The position numbers were made by a program, and so were the translations under genes. DNA of 64,000 bases from Pirellulaceae bacterium. GTDB taxonomy: Bacteria > Planctomycetota > Planctomycetia > Pirellulales > Pirellulaceae. Where the stretch lies: NCBI GenBank assembly GCA_029243025.1, contig JAQWSU010000018.1, forward strand, positions 327,233 to 391,232. Reading direction: 5' to 3'. Shown piece after piece: positions 1 through 9,065 of the stretch (position 1 is its first letter; every line of letters starts with the position of its first letter). The notes beneath the pieces are model-generated. The model worked only from the letters and a program-made list of their open reading frames with translations. It was not told where the DNA came from and did not search any database.

Positions 1-1
1 G

Positions 2-2326
2 GTCTGGCACGATCAGATTTATGCCATGGACTTGAAACAAGGAACTTGGCGGACGCTCAAACAGAAGCTACCAAGCGCCGTCGCTTATGGCGTCAGCGTA
101 TCGCATCCCGACGGGATCATCGTTTGTGGTGGAGACGATGGCAAGCAAATTTTTTCTGACGTCTATCGCTTGACCTATCAAAACGACCGCGTCAAGATCG
201 ATTCGCTCCCGCCCCTCCCCGCTCCATGCACGCAAATGAGCGGCGCGATTGTCGGAGACTTACTCTACATTGCCGGTGGCATGAATCAACTTGACGCCAC
301 CCAGGCCTCCGACAAGTTCTGGAGCCTCAATCTCAAGACTGCCGAACATTGGACCGAGTTGCCCCCCTTGCCGACAGGCAGGATTCAAGCCATTGCCGGA
401 TCTCAAGGCGGCAGTTTTTTTTTGTTTGGGGGCATTCATTTGAAGGCGGATACCGCGGGGAAGTCAACGAGGGTTACGCCTTACCTCAAGGAAGCTTGGA
501 AGTACGCACCTCGTTCAGCAACAACAGGCAACTGGCGACGCATCTCAGAGCTGCCGAATGCGGCCGCAGCCGCCCCTTCTCCGGCATTTCCCGCGGGTCA
601 AACTCACTTGCTGATCTTGGGTGGCGTCGATGGTTCCCTGTTTGATGCGGACCAGGTAACCCATCCTGGATTTCCAGGACGCATTCTGTCTTACAATCCA
701 GTCACCGACCGTTGGGCAGAGGCCGGCACGATACCGACGGAGGACGCACGCGTCACAGCGCCGTGTATTGCCAGCGGTGGACGCGGCATCATCGTTAGTG
801 GCGAGAGTCGGCCCGGCATCCGCTCACCGCGTGTGATGGACGTGACATTACTGCGAGAAGACCAGAGTTTTGGAATCCTCAATTGGTCTGTACTGATCGT
901 TTACCTTCTAGGCCTTGTAATCATCGGCTTTTATTTCGCGAGGCGCGAAAGCTCGACCAACGATTTCTTCCTGGCCGGTGGGCGAGTTCCCTGGTGGGCG
1001 GCCGGTCTTTCGATTTTCGCCACCATGCTCAGCGCTATTACTTATCTCGCAATCCCCGCGCGAAGTTACAGCACCAACTGGATTTTCTTTGTGGTGAACT
1101 GCGGCATCCTCGCCATCGCGCCGGTCATCATTGTGGTCTATCTACCTTTTTTTCGACGTCTGCAAGTCACCACCGCTTATGAATATCTTGAAAAGCGTTT
1201 CAGTCTTGGAATCCGCCTGATCGGCAGCTTGTCGTTCATCATTTTCCAGTTTGGCCGCATGGGCATTGTTGTGTTGTTACCCGCGTTAGCTTTGTCCGCA
1301 GTCACCGGTATCAACGTGTACGTATGCATTGTCGTGATGGGCACTCTCAGCACCTTATACACGGTACTGGGCGGAATCGAAGCCGTAATCTGGACCGATG
1401 TACTGCAAACATTCGTCTTATTGGGCGGTGCGTTAGCGGCAATCGCCACCGTGATTCTCCAAGTCGACGGTGGCTTGGGCACGATCTGGGAGTCGGCACA
1501 AGAGAACGGAAAACTGCAACTGATCAATCCTTCCTGGAGCCTCGCCAGCGATGGAATCCTCGTGATGGTGCTGGCGGCCATCTTCAACAATCTAGTCTCT
1601 TACTCGACCGACCAAGCGGTAATTCAACGATACCTAACGACTAAGGATGAACAAGCATCGCGTCGCGCAATTTGGACCAATGCGTTGTTGGCTATTCCGG
1701 CGTCGGCCTTATTCTTCTTCGTGGGCACCGCCTTATTTGTCTTCTATCAGAGCCACCCTGCGAGCTTACATCCACTCGAAAAGACCGATCAAATCTTCGC
1801 TTGGTTCATCGCCAGTGAAATGCCACCGGGACTATCAGGCCTGGTTATCGCGGGTATCTTTGCGGCGGCCATGTCGAGTTTGGACTCAAGTATTCATTCT
1901 GTGTCGACAGCCATCACCACCGACTTCATTCGCCGCTTTCGCCCCAATCTGGAAGAGCATCATTTCCTAAATATCGCTCGGGCGTTGACATTGATCCTGG
2001 GCATCGTAGGCACAATCACCGCCACGGTGATGGCCGGACAAGACATACAATCGTTGTGGACTTTCTTCTTAGGCCTGATTGGTTTATTCGGTGGAACTCT
2101 CTGTGGTTTATTCCTGCTCGGCATCTTTACGCGACGAACAGCCGCTATCCACGCATGGATTGGGATCGTGTTCAGTATTGCCGCATTGGCCGTGGCACGT
2201 TTTGGCTTCAACTTAAACAGCTTATTATTTGCCGCTCTCGGAGCGACAACCTGCTTGTTCACGGGATGGCTGGCGGCAATCATTGTCCGGCAACCACCCA
2301 AGAATCTTGACGGGCTGACACGTTGA
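2..2326 (+). CDS. Kelch (mutarotase-type) / sodium:solute symporter fusion, 5' partial
   Basis: The reading frame is open to the left edge, so the true start lies outside the window; the first internal Met is at 26. Residues from about 1 to 280 (counted from that Met) are Kelch-type beta-propeller blades with repeated GG and IxGG turns, like the NanM / cyclically permuted mutarotase family that interconverts sialic acid anomers. From about residue 287 a sodium:solute symporter (SSS) domain begins, with about a dozen hydrophobic segments and the family signature FFLAGGRVPWW near residue 312. I infer Na+-driven uptake of a sugar acid, with the propeller outside the membrane acting on substrate before transport. 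The next gene, an AGE-family epimerase, starts within a few bases of the stop, which supports a shared sugar pathway. Sialic acid is a reasonable but unproven substrate. Confidence 0.85.
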   Translation, partial: VWHDQIYAMDLKQGTWRTLKQKLPSAVAYGVSVSHPDGIIVCGGDDGKQIFSDVYRLTYQNDRVKIDSLPPLPAPCTQMSGAIVGDLLYIAGGMNQLDATQASDKFWSLNLKTAEHWTELPPLPTGRIQAIAGSQGGSFFLFGGIHLKADTAGKSTRVTPYLKEAWKYAPRSATTGNWRRISELPNAAAAAPSPAFPAGQTHLLILGGVDGSLFDADQVTHPGFPGRILSYNPVTDRWAEAGTIPTEDARVTAPCIASGGRGIIVSGESRPGIRSPRVMDVTLLREDQSFGILNWSVLIVYLLGLVIIGFYFARRESSTNDFFLAGGRVPWWAAGLSIFATMLSAITYLAIPARSYSTNWIFFVVNCGILAIAPVIIVVYLPFFRRLQVTTAYEYLEKRFSLGIRLIGSLSFIIFQFGRMGIVVLLPALALSAVTGINVYVCIVVMGTLSTLYTVLGGIEAVIWTDVLQTFVLLGGALAAIATVILQVDGGLGTIWESAQENGKLQLINPSWSLASDGILVMVLAAIFNNLVSYSTDQAVIQRYLTTKDEQASRRAIWTNALLAIPASALFFFVGTALFVFYQSHPASLHPLEKTDQIFAWFIASEMPPGLSGLVIAGIFAAAMSSLDSSIHSVSTAITTDFIRRFRPNLEEHHFLNIARALTLILGIVGTITATVMAGQDIQSLWTFFLGLIGLFGGTLCGLFLLGIFTRRTAAIHAWIGIVFSIAALAVARFGFNLNSLLFAALGATTCLFTGWLAAIIVRQPPKNLDGLTR

Positions 2327-2331
2327 CCGAG

Positions 2332-3513
2332 ATGACACCGAACCGATGTACTTCCTTACTGAACACTTATCGTGAGGGATTACTGAACGACACCGTTCCT
2401 TTCTGGATTCGAACCGCTGTCGATCGTCAGCACGGTGGTTTCATCACGTCGCTGGACCGAGATGGGAGCGTGATCGACACGGACAAGGGAATGTGGCAAC
2501 AAGGCCGTTTCACTTGGTTGTTAGCGCACCTCTACAATCAGGTCGAGGCGCGGCCCGAGTGGCTAGAATTAGCCACCCATGGCATCGACTTCATTCGCCA
2601 ACATGGATTTGATGCCGATGGTCGAATGTGGTTCCATCTCACTCGCGAGGGTGCACCCCTTCGCAAACGACGTTACGCTTTCACCGAAGCGTTTACCATC
2701 ATGGCGTTTGCCGAATACGCTCGCGCTACGAACGACGATCGCATGGCAGAAAATGCGATTCAACTCTTCGAACGCTATCAAGCCTTTCGGCAACAACCGA
2801 CTGGGCCGAACAAATTCGAGCCAACCCGCCCCATGAAATCGATGGGAGGCCCCATGATCACCTTGTCGATCTGTCAGGTGTTGCGGGCAGCGATCGACTG
2901 GCCGCAGGCAAATCGATTCATTGATCAAAGCATTGACGAAATCGAACAAGACTTTGTCAAACCGGATCGAGAGGTGGTAATGGAATCGGTCGGGCCAGAG
3001 GGTCAAATTTACGATCATTTCGATGGGCGCACGTTGAATCCAGGGCACGCGATTGAAGGGGCCTGGTTTATCATGCATGAAGGCAAACATCGAGCCGATC
3101 CGCAGCTCATTCAGCTCGGCACACAAATGTTAGAATGGATGTGGCACCGCGGCTGGGATGAAGAATACGGAGGAATGTTTTACTTCCGTGATCTGCGGGG
3201 GTTACCCGTCCAAGAATACTGGCACGACATGAAATTTTGGTGGCCTCACAACGAGACGATCATCGCAACGCTCTTAGCTTGGTCGCTCACGGGGCAAGCG
3301 CGTTATGCGGATTGGCACCGCCAAATTCACGACTGGGCCTACCAGCATTTTCCCGATGAAGTGCACGGTGAATGGTATGGATACCTGCACCGTGATGGGC
3401 GCATCTCGGTGCCGCTCAAAGGCAATCTCTGGAAAGGGCCATTCCATTTGCCACGAATGCAACTCTACTGCTGGAAGCTACTCGAAGAAAAACTGTCTTC
3501 CGAAGTCACCTGA
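2332..3513 (+). CDS. AGE-family (N-acylglucosamine 2-epimerase-like) epimerase
   Basis: About 393 residues, the usual length for the AGE / cellobiose 2-epimerase family, an (alpha/alpha)6 barrel that epimerises C2 of sugars such as N-acetylglucosamine to N-acetylmannosamine. Motifs typical of the fold are visible: HGGF near the N-terminus, WQQGRFTW near residue 50, NPGHAIEGAWF near 240 and FWWPHNE near 305, where the conserved His residues form the acid-base pair in known members. A TTG at 2323 overlaps the upstream stop and is an alternative start; ATG 2332 was preferred because the protein then begins at the usual family position. It is co-directional and almost overlapping with the symporter fusion, so the two are probably co-transcribed. 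Family certain, exact substrate unknown. Confidence 0.85.
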   Translation: MTPNRCTSLLNTYREGLLNDTVPFWIRTAVDRQHGGFITSLDRDGSVIDTDKGMWQQGRFTWLLAHLYNQVEARPEWLELATHGIDFIRQHGFDADGRMWFHLTREGAPLRKRRYAFTEAFTIMAFAEYARATNDDRMAENAIQLFERYQAFRQQPTGPNKFEPTRPMKSMGGPMITLSICQVLRAAIDWPQANRFIDQSIDEIEQDFVKPDREVVMESVGPEGQIYDHFDGRTLNPGHAIEGAWFIMHEGKHRADPQLIQLGTQMLEWMWHRGWDEEYGGMFYFRDLRGLPVQEYWHDMKFWWPHNETIIATLLAWSLTGQARYADWHRQIHDWAYQHFPDEVHGEWYGYLHRDGRISVPLKGNLWKGPFHLPRMQLYCWKLLEEKLSSEVT

Positions 3514-3523
3514 ATCACCAAGA

Positions 3524-4369
3524 TCAGCGAATGCTATCGCTGCACCATCGCTGACCAGCTTGCAACAGATCGAACGATTGGTCAAGTTGCTGGCAGGTTG
3601 CCACGAATTCATCCGGCGATTCCGTATTGAATTTGAACATGTCGTAATGACAAGGGACCACATGTCGCGCCCCGATTGTTTTCGCCAATTGGGCTGCCTC
3701 TCGGCCCCCAAGATTGCCCGCGACACGACGTTCCGGTGCACGACCGTTGATCGGCAAAATGGCCAAATCGACCGCAAACGGCTGCAACGTTTCTGCCATC
3801 CCTTCATACAACATCGTATCACCGCTGTGATAAATGCTCCACGGTCCGAACCTGGCCACAAGACCGATAAACTTGCAGCGACCTTGCTCGTCTCTTTCGA
3901 CCGTTTCGTGTGCCGCGGGCACCCCATTCAGCTGAAACGGCCCCGACACGTATTCTTGCCCTGCGTCAATCGTTCGCAATCGTGACGGTTCCACCCCCAA
4001 TCGATCGGCAGCGAATCGCTGATTCGCCGCGGGCACGACGATCTCCAAATCGGCGTTGGCGGCCATCAGAGGTTTTAATGTGTCAGCATCCAGGTGGTCG
4101 GTATGATTGTGGCTGGAGGTTGTCACACCGACAAACCCCAAACAACTTGGTTCAATCGCCAATTCAGTCATGCGCACATGGGGCTTGTCGGTCGCGGCAT
4201 ATTTATTCGTGAGCGAATCGGACAAGTAGGGATCAAACAACAAATGTTGTTGCTGCCATTTGACAAGAAATCCGCTTTGACCAAGCCACCAAATAAAGAA
4301 GGACTCGCTACTCTCGGCTGCTCGAATGTCAGCCAACAGCAAGTCACCGGCGAGCATTGGCTTGATCAT
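3524..4369 (-). CDS. Metallo-beta-lactamase fold hydrolase, UlaG-like
   Basis: 281 residues with the metal-binding signature SHNHTDHLD (HxHxDH) near residue 87, then a second-shell PAAHE segment, SGDT near 180 and PCHYDMF near 240. This layout resembles the UlaG branch (L-ascorbate-6-phosphate lactonase and relatives), cytoplasmic hydrolases that act on sugar lactones or phosphodiesters. It overlaps the upstream MetE-like gene by 4 bases (ATGA type), so the two are translationally coupled. It converges with the AGE epimerase with only 10 bases between the stops. A sugar-lactone role would fit the neighbourhood, but the MetE partner does not directly suggest one, so the substrate is open. Confidence 0.8.
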   Translation of the reverse strand: MIKPMLAGDLLLADIRAAESSESFFIWWLGQSGFLVKWQQQHLLFDPYLSDSLTNKYAATDKPHVRMTELAIEPSCLGFVGVTTSSHNHTDHLDADTLKPLMAANADLEIVVPAANQRFAADRLGVEPSRLRTIDAGQEYVSGPFQLNGVPAAHETVERDEQGRCKFIGLVARFGPWSIYHSGDTMLYEGMAETLQPFAVDLAILPINGRAPERRVAGNLGGREAAQLAKTIGARHVVPCHYDMFKFNTESPDEFVATCQQLDQSFDLLQAGQRWCSDSIR

Positions 4370-5400
4370 TCGCCCAGCTCCTTACGCACTTGATGAACTC
4401 CCGCCACCATATTCGCAAGTTTACGACGGGCGGCCCAACGAGCGGTTTGACTCAAACCACAATCCGGCGCGAACGACAAACGTTCGGCAGGCGCGTATTT
4501 CAGGCAAAGCCGGACGCGATCAACGATATCCTGAACACTTTCAATGTAATAGCTTTTTACGTCGATGATGCCGATCGCAACATCAACTCGCTTGGCAATG
4601 GTTTCCAAGATCTCAATCTCACTGAACTCACGACTCGCCATTTCCAGATGAATTTCATCGAGATGGAAATCGAGAAAGTCCGGAAACATCGGTTCATAAC
4701 GTCGAAAACCAACCGCATGCCCTTTAAAATTCCCGAAACACAAATGGGTCGAAAGCCGACATTTGCCCACAATCGGCTCGACGGTCCGATTGAAGATGTC
4801 AACGAATCGTTGGCGATCTTCGCGGTAGGCATAGCAACTCATGGACGGCTCATCTACCGTGATCTCCTGACAACCGGCTTCCACCAACGCAACAAGCTCG
4901 TTTCGAATCAGTGGCAACAAGGCCTCTGTTACGGCGAATCGATCGGGATACTGTTGATTTGGCAACAGTCGACCGCTCATTGTATAGGGTCCCGGCACAC
5001 TTGCCTTGAGCACCGGTCCGGAGGGAGCCAGTCGCTGCAATCGCTCAAATTCCTCCACTGCTCCGAGCCCTCTCGAGGCAGCCAGTTCGCCGATGATCGC
5101 GTGCTTACCACGTTGATCGTGCGCCGGCGGACCAAATTGGCGTGGACTACTCGATTCTAAATCGATTCCGTCGATGTAGCCGTAAAAAGAAAGGTTGAAG
5201 TCAAAACGGGTTTGCTCACCATCGGTGATCACATCGAGTCCCGCACTGACCTGATCGTGGATCGCGGCAATCACCGCGTCGTCTTGCATCTCAACAACAT
5301 CGTCACGACCAAATTGATCGAGATTCTGGCTGGAAAATTCAAGCCAACCTGGAAATGGATAACTACCAATCACAGTCGTTCTGAGCGGAATTGGTTGCAT
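4366..5400 (-). CDS. Core MetE-like cobalamin-independent methionine synthase domain protein
   Basis: 344 residues matching only the C-terminal catalytic barrel of MetE; the N-terminal barrel of the long enzyme is absent, as in 'core MetE' proteins. The zinc ligands are in place: His and Cys in STHLCFGN near residue 218, a Glu in LDEIHLE near 250 and a Cys in FAPDCGL near 312. The N-terminal TTVIGSYP and the DGEQTR segment near 60 are also family hallmarks. Core MetE enzymes move methyl groups from corrinoid or folate donors to homocysteine or related thiols. It is the third gene of a probable SDR-SIS-MetE-MBL operon, and its stop overlaps the start of the MBL gene. Methyl donor and acceptor are unknown. 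Confidence 0.8.
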   Translation of the reverse strand: MQPIPLRTTVIGSYPFPGWLEFSSQNLDQFGRDDVVEMQDDAVIAAIHDQVSAGLDVITDGEQTRFDFNLSFYGYIDGIDLESSSPRQFGPPAHDQRGKHAIIGELAASRGLGAVEEFERLQRLAPSGPVLKASVPGPYTMSGRLLPNQQYPDRFAVTEALLPLIRNELVALVEAGCQEITVDEPSMSCYAYREDRQRFVDIFNRTVEPIVGKCRLSTHLCFGNFKGHAVGFRRYEPMFPDFLDFHLDEIHLEMASREFSEIEILETIAKRVDVAIGIIDVKSYYIESVQDIVDRVRLCLKYAPAERLSFAPDCGLSQTARWAARRKLANMVAGVHQVRKELGE

Positions 5401-5469
5401 GGCTTTGATTTGTCTCCCAATCGATCAACTTACAAACGATATCGCTAAATTGCGACAAGCCTACCATCG

Positions 5470-6261
5470 CTAACGATCAGCATGTCGGCCCAAGTTGGCA
5501 TACAATTGAGCAACTCTTCTCGCATGCTCGTCATAGGCATCTTCAAACATTTCGGTTGCAGCCTGGCTGCCAACTACACAGGCAGCCGAGAGCACAGTCG
5601 GAGGGTTACCTGCCTGAGTCAAACGACCCGCGACCTCTGCCTTGATGCTGTTCACCAACAGACAACCCCCGATTGTCGATCCGGGTGACACGGGAGCCGG
5701 AAGACTATCAATCGACACCATCGCATCGCCGGCGGGCGCTCCGGTATCGAGCACAAGATCTGCACAATCGGTCAGTTTAACACCATCAGGATGCTTTGAG
5801 TGACTAGCCTCGCTATGTTGCCGACTAGTAATCGCCACGACTTTAATTCCCGCCTGTTGAAACAATTGAGCCATTTCGATCGGAACGATATTGCAACCGC
5901 TCGACGAAACCACCAGCGCCGAATCTTGGTCGGACAGATCAAAATTTCGCAAAATCCGTTCTGCGAGTCCCGCGCGATTTTCGAGAAACATCGCCTGCCG
6001 CTGCCCATTGGCGCCTCCCACTTGATTGTGAAACGTCAAAGACAATTCCACGATCGGATTGAAGCCAGCGAAGGAGCCGTATCTTGGCCACATTTCTTCG
6101 ACCATGATACGGCTGTGGCCTGCTCCAAACAGATGGACCATTCGATCGGCTAGGATCGAATCGGCAAACCAGTCAGCAGCTTGCTCAATCTCCGCCTGCT
6201 GCTTGGCAACTCCATTGAGGATTTGCTGACTCGCCTCCAGATATTTCTCGGCATATTTCAT
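5470..6261 (-). CDS. SIS-domain sugar-phosphate-binding protein (UPF0309-like)
   Basis: 263 residues with a single SIS (sugar isomerase) fold. GAGHSR near residue 45 is the phosphosugar-binding loop, followed by MWPRYGSFAGFNP and later by the SSSG motif at about 124-127 that contacts phosphate in SIS proteins. A large conserved block NQVGGANGQRQ sits between them. This order is that of the UPF0309 'sugar isomerase domain' group often found near amino-sugar genes. Its start lies 11 bases after the SDR stop, and 69 bases separate it from the MetE-like gene, consistent with one transcript. It may be an isomerase, an etherase or a sensor; I cannot tell which. Confidence 0.8.
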   Translation of the reverse strand: MKYAEKYLEASQQILNGVAKQQAEIEQAADWFADSILADRMVHLFGAGHSRIMVEEMWPRYGSFAGFNPIVELSLTFHNQVGGANGQRQAMFLENRAGLAERILRNFDLSDQDSALVVSSSGCNIVPIEMAQLFQQAGIKVVAITSRQHSEASHSKHPDGVKLTDCADLVLDTGAPAGDAMVSIDSLPAPVSPGSTIGGCLLVNSIKAEVAGRLTQAGNPPTVLSAACVVGSQAATEMFEDAYDEHARRVAQLYANLGRHADR

Positions 6262-6272
6262 GAGGATTCGAT

Positions 6273-7100
6273 CTAGGTGTTTGTTGATTTTGCGGCACGC
6301 TGATGTTGGCCTTCACTCACCGACCAGCCCCCGTCAACGGCCAGTACCTGTCCCGTCACAAAACACGACTCATCGCCGAGGAAAAACACCACGGCCTGAT
6401 CGGCATCTGCCGGATATCCTACTCGGCCACCATCGAGCGGTTGTTTCGTACGAATGTATGCCATCGTCTCGTCGTCGCCTAAAGCTCGATGAGCTAACGG
6501 CGTATCGACAAGAGCTGGGGCCAGCACATTGAATCGGATATTTTGGGCTGCGTAATAAGCGGCGCTCGCTTTGGTCAAACCGACGGCCGCCGCCTTGGTC
6601 GCTGCGTAAGCGTGGGTTGCGAAAAAATGAGGGGAAGGAGCTTCTGCCAGCACGGAACTCATATTTAGGATCGAGCCACCCGTCGCTTGCCGTAAAAATT
6701 GCTGAACAGCCGCCCGATTGGAGTAGAACAATGAATCCATATTCAAACGCAAGGTAAAATCCCAACCTTCGTCTGTAATTTGATCCAGTGGCCCGTCTCC
6801 ACGACGTCGCCCACTGCCGCCGGCTACGTGATAGAGACCGTCAAGATAACCAAACCGATCAACGGCCAAAGCGATCGCCGCCTCGGAGGTCGCTGCCACC
6901 GAGGCATCCCCAACGACGTAAAGAGCGTCAGAATCGATAGTCGAAACCGCTTGCTGGCATTTCGACTCGTTACGGCCAACCAACACCAATCTTGCACCCT
7001 CAGCGGCGCAAGCGTTTGCTGCAGAAAGCCCAAGGCCGGACGTTCCGCCCACGATAACAATCGTTTTATTTTTTAAACGCTGTCTGTCCACTTCCGCCAT
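6273..7100 (-). CDS. Short-chain dehydrogenase/reductase (SDR)
   Basis: 275 residues from the chosen ATG at 7100. The cofactor loop is GGTSGLG near residue 18, the NNAG equivalent is HVAGGSG near 90, the catalytic Ser lies in NMSS near 148 and the Tyr-Lys pair is YAATK near 167, all in classical SDR spacing. VDGGW at the C-terminus is typical of the FabG-like branch. A longer frame to 7190 exists but adds a polar tail unlike the family. It is the first gene of the SDR-SIS-MetE-MBL operon, and the 272 bases to birA hold the divergent promoters. Probably an NAD(P)-dependent sugar or alcohol dehydrogenase; substrate unknown. Confidence 0.85.
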   Translation of the reverse strand: MAEVDRQRLKNKTIVIVGGTSGLGLSAANACAAEGARLVLVGRNESKCQQAVSTIDSDALYVVGDASVAATSEAAIALAVDRFGYLDGLYHVAGGSGRRRGDGPLDQITDEGWDFTLRLNMDSLFYSNRAAVQQFLRQATGGSILNMSSVLAEAPSPHFFATHAYAATKAAAVGLTKASAAYYAAQNIRFNVLAPALVDTPLAHRALGDDETMAYIRTKQPLDGGRVGYPADADQAVVFFLGDESCFVTGQVLAVDGGWSVSEGQHQRAAKSTNT

Positions 7101-7372
7101 TGTCGGCTTCGAAGGCGTAACGTCAAGCGCTACTTTCTGGGACTCCGATTGGTTGATACGTTGGGCAATCACATGACTTACCCAATTCAACTGCGGACAC
7201 GTTTCGAATACCGACCCCGTTATGAAGTGTTTACAAAGTTCAAATCGCTAGATTCTCCTCGAAGTAAAAGAGCAGGCAGGCGTAGATGACACGGACTCGA
7301 ACGGGTAGATTGACGACTTCAGAAAGGAAGCGGATTTTGGTGTCGACACCAAATCGCCAGGAGATCAACCGG

Positions 7373-8173
7373 ATGAGTAACGCTCGGCAACTGGAATTTC
7401 AGCTGGATCGCATTCTGAATGAAACCTACATTCAGCTGCTGGATTTTCACCAGGTGATCCCATCAACCAACGATCGCGCGATGAAATTGGCAGCCGATGC
7501 AACGCTGCCTCGTCCATTAGCCGTGTTAAGCGAAACACAGTCGCGTGGCCGCGGACGAGGAAGCAACCAATGGTGGTCAACCGAAGGGTCCTTGACCTTT
7601 TCGTTGCTGACAGAACTCGAAAATCTACCGGGTGAAAGAATACCGCAACTTTCACTCACCGCCGGTTTAGCATTGTGCCAAGCGATCGAGTCGATCGCAC
7701 CGTTGGCCGACATCGCATTGAAGTGGCCCAATGACATCTTCCTGGATGGCAAGAAATTAGCCGGCATTCTGATCGAACTTCCACCAAACGCACCGCCGCA
7801 AGCCGTGATTGGCATCGGGATCAATGTCAACAACCGATTCCAAGCTGCTCCGACGGACGTGCAAGACAAGGCCACCTCCCTAAGCGATTGCCTGGGTACC
7901 GACTTCGAAATCACCGACGTATTGATCGGCTGCCTCCAGTCGCTCGAGCAACGCCTGAAATCCTTCCACGATTGTTCTACTTCCCTCGCGGAGCAATGGC
8001 GGACCTACCATTTACTCCAGGACATGGACGTCGAAATCGAAGTTTGTTCGCGTAAAGTCAGTGGCATCTGTGCGGGCATCGACGATGACGGAGCCTTGTT
8101 GCTTGAAACACCAAACGGAATTGAACGATTCCTGGGAGGGGTCATCACCCAATTCCGTTCAGCCAATCGTTAG
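7373..8173 (+). CDS. birA: Biotin--[acetyl-CoA-carboxylase] ligase
   Basis: 266 residues. The biotinyl-AMP loop is seen as SRGRGRGSNQWWS near residue 58, and the catalytic lysine segment KWPNDIFLDGKKLAGILIE near 118 is diagnostic. A small C-terminal SH3-like domain follows. There is no N-terminal winged helix, so this is a monofunctional ligase and not a repressor. ATG 7373 was chosen because GGAG lies 9 bases upstream; a longer frame to 7286 gives a low-complexity Arg/Thr tail. It attaches biotin to the carboxyl carrier protein in the cytoplasm. Its TAG stop shares bases with the TAA of the convergent exbD gene. Confidence 0.9.
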   Translation: MSNARQLEFQLDRILNETYIQLLDFHQVIPSTNDRAMKLAADATLPRPLAVLSETQSRGRGRGSNQWWSTEGSLTFSLLTELENLPGERIPQLSLTAGLALCQAIESIAPLADIALKWPNDIFLDGKKLAGILIELPPNAPPQAVIGIGINVNNRFQAAPTDVQDKATSLSDCLGTDFEITDVLIGCLQSLEQRLKSFHDCSTSLAEQWRTYHLLQDMDVEIEVCSRKVSGICAGIDDDGALLLETPNGIERFLGGVITQFRSANR

Positions 8174-8613
8174 CGACGAGTCGTAAATTGAATATTGACA
8201 AAGCCGGCCGCCCGAGCCGCATCGAACACATCAAGCACGTCACCTAGTGCAACAAGCTCTGCCGGATCAATCAACACCGGCACATCAAGGCGGATCTCGG
8301 CAACTCGCCGTAGGCGAAGCTGAACATCATTCAAACTGTCTGCAGCCTGTTCATTGACGGTCCAGCCAACTTGATTTGCGTCCTGCTGAATGCGAACGAT
8401 AATCGATTCGAAGTCTTCTTGCTGCAATTCTATCTCGACCGTTTGCCCGGAACTTGCCAGTTCCGTCAACTGGCTCGGCAATCTCATTTCTACAACCTGA
8501 AAACTTGCTGTCCAAACAAAAAAGACCAATAGAAGAAACACGACGTCAATCATCGGAGTCATCGCCACGTCCGCACGTTCAGAAGATCGAGAATGGACCG
8601 ATGGGATTTTCAT
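8170..8613 (-). CDS. ExbD/TolR-type energy-transducing protein (second copy)
   Basis: 147 residues: a short cytoplasmic N-terminus, one transmembrane helix starting at MTPMIDVVFLLLVFF with the conserved membrane Asp at about residue 23, and a periplasmic domain. ExbD/TolR proteins sit in an ExbB/TolQ pentamer and use this Asp for proton flow. Start ATG 8613 overlaps the stop of the upstream exbD (ATGA), so translation is coupled. The periplasmic domain differs clearly from the first ExbD, so they are not a recent duplication, and a mixed ExbD dimer is plausible. Last gene of the five-gene vWA/TPR/ExbB/ExbD operon. Confidence 0.88.
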   Translation of the reverse strand: MKIPSVHSRSSERADVAMTPMIDVVFLLLVFFVWTASFQVVEMRLPSQLTELASSGQTVEIELQQEDFESIIVRIQQDANQVGWTVNEQAADSLNDVQLRLRRVAEIRLDVPVLIDPAELVALGDVLDVFDAARAAGFVNIQFTTRR

Positions 8614-9032
8614 CGTGAACGTTCCAGTACGGCAAAAGTTACATTCCACACCCCTGCCTCTGCCGCGCTCGATAAAACCGGTTCGATGATCTGATAGGGT
8701 GCCTGTCGATCACTGCGGATTCGCAATTCAATCTGGTCACCTGATTGCAATCGACGAGCTTTAAGTCGAGTGGATAAATTGGCCAGTGCAATCGGCTTGC
8801 CAGCCAGCAACACGGATCCATCTGCCAATACAGTGACTGTCATTCGTGGCGTTGAATTCGGTATGTCATCTTCGCCACTAGCAGCCAGTGGCAAATCGAC
8901 TTCGATTCGATTTTCACGTTGAGCCAAATGACTGGAGACCAAGAAGAAGATGATCAACAAGAAAACGACATCGATCATGGGCGTCATATTGAAGCCCACA
9001 GGCGTGCGTCGTGTTCGTTGACTGACTTGCAT
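8610..9032 (-). CDS. ExbD/TolR-type energy-transducing protein (first copy)
   Basis: 140 residues with the same plan as its neighbour: basic N-terminus, then NMTPMIDVVFLLIIFFL with the proton-carrying Asp at residue 21, then a periplasmic domain starting with ENRIEVDLP. The C-terminal segment with LADGSVLLAGKPI is typical of the ExbD/TolR fold. It lies 33 bases downstream of the ExbB-like gene and overlaps the next exbD by 4 bases. It should form part of an inner-membrane proton-driven motor with the ExbB homologue. Confidence 0.9.
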   Translation of the reverse strand: MQVSQRTRRTPVGFNMTPMIDVVFLLIIFFLVSSHLAQRENRIEVDLPLAASGEDDIPNSTPRMTVTVLADGSVLLAGKPIALANLSTRLKARRLQSGDQIELRIRSDRQAPYQIIEPVLSSAAEAGVWNVTFAVLERSR

Positions 9033-9065
9033 GCTTAGATTCCGACAGCTCGAGATTCGACTAAC

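Noticed and set aside
2569..3126. 185-codon minus-strand open frame
   Set aside because: Antisense to the AGE epimerase, with no motif and no ribosome site.
3305..3985. 226-codon plus-strand open frame spanning the end of the AGE gene
   Set aside because: It overlaps both the epimerase and the MBL hydrolase and reads as low-complexity basic sequence.
4390..5160. 256-codon plus-strand open frame opposite the MetE-like gene
   Set aside because: It lies wholly within a gene with conserved zinc ligands on the other strand and shows no domain of its own.
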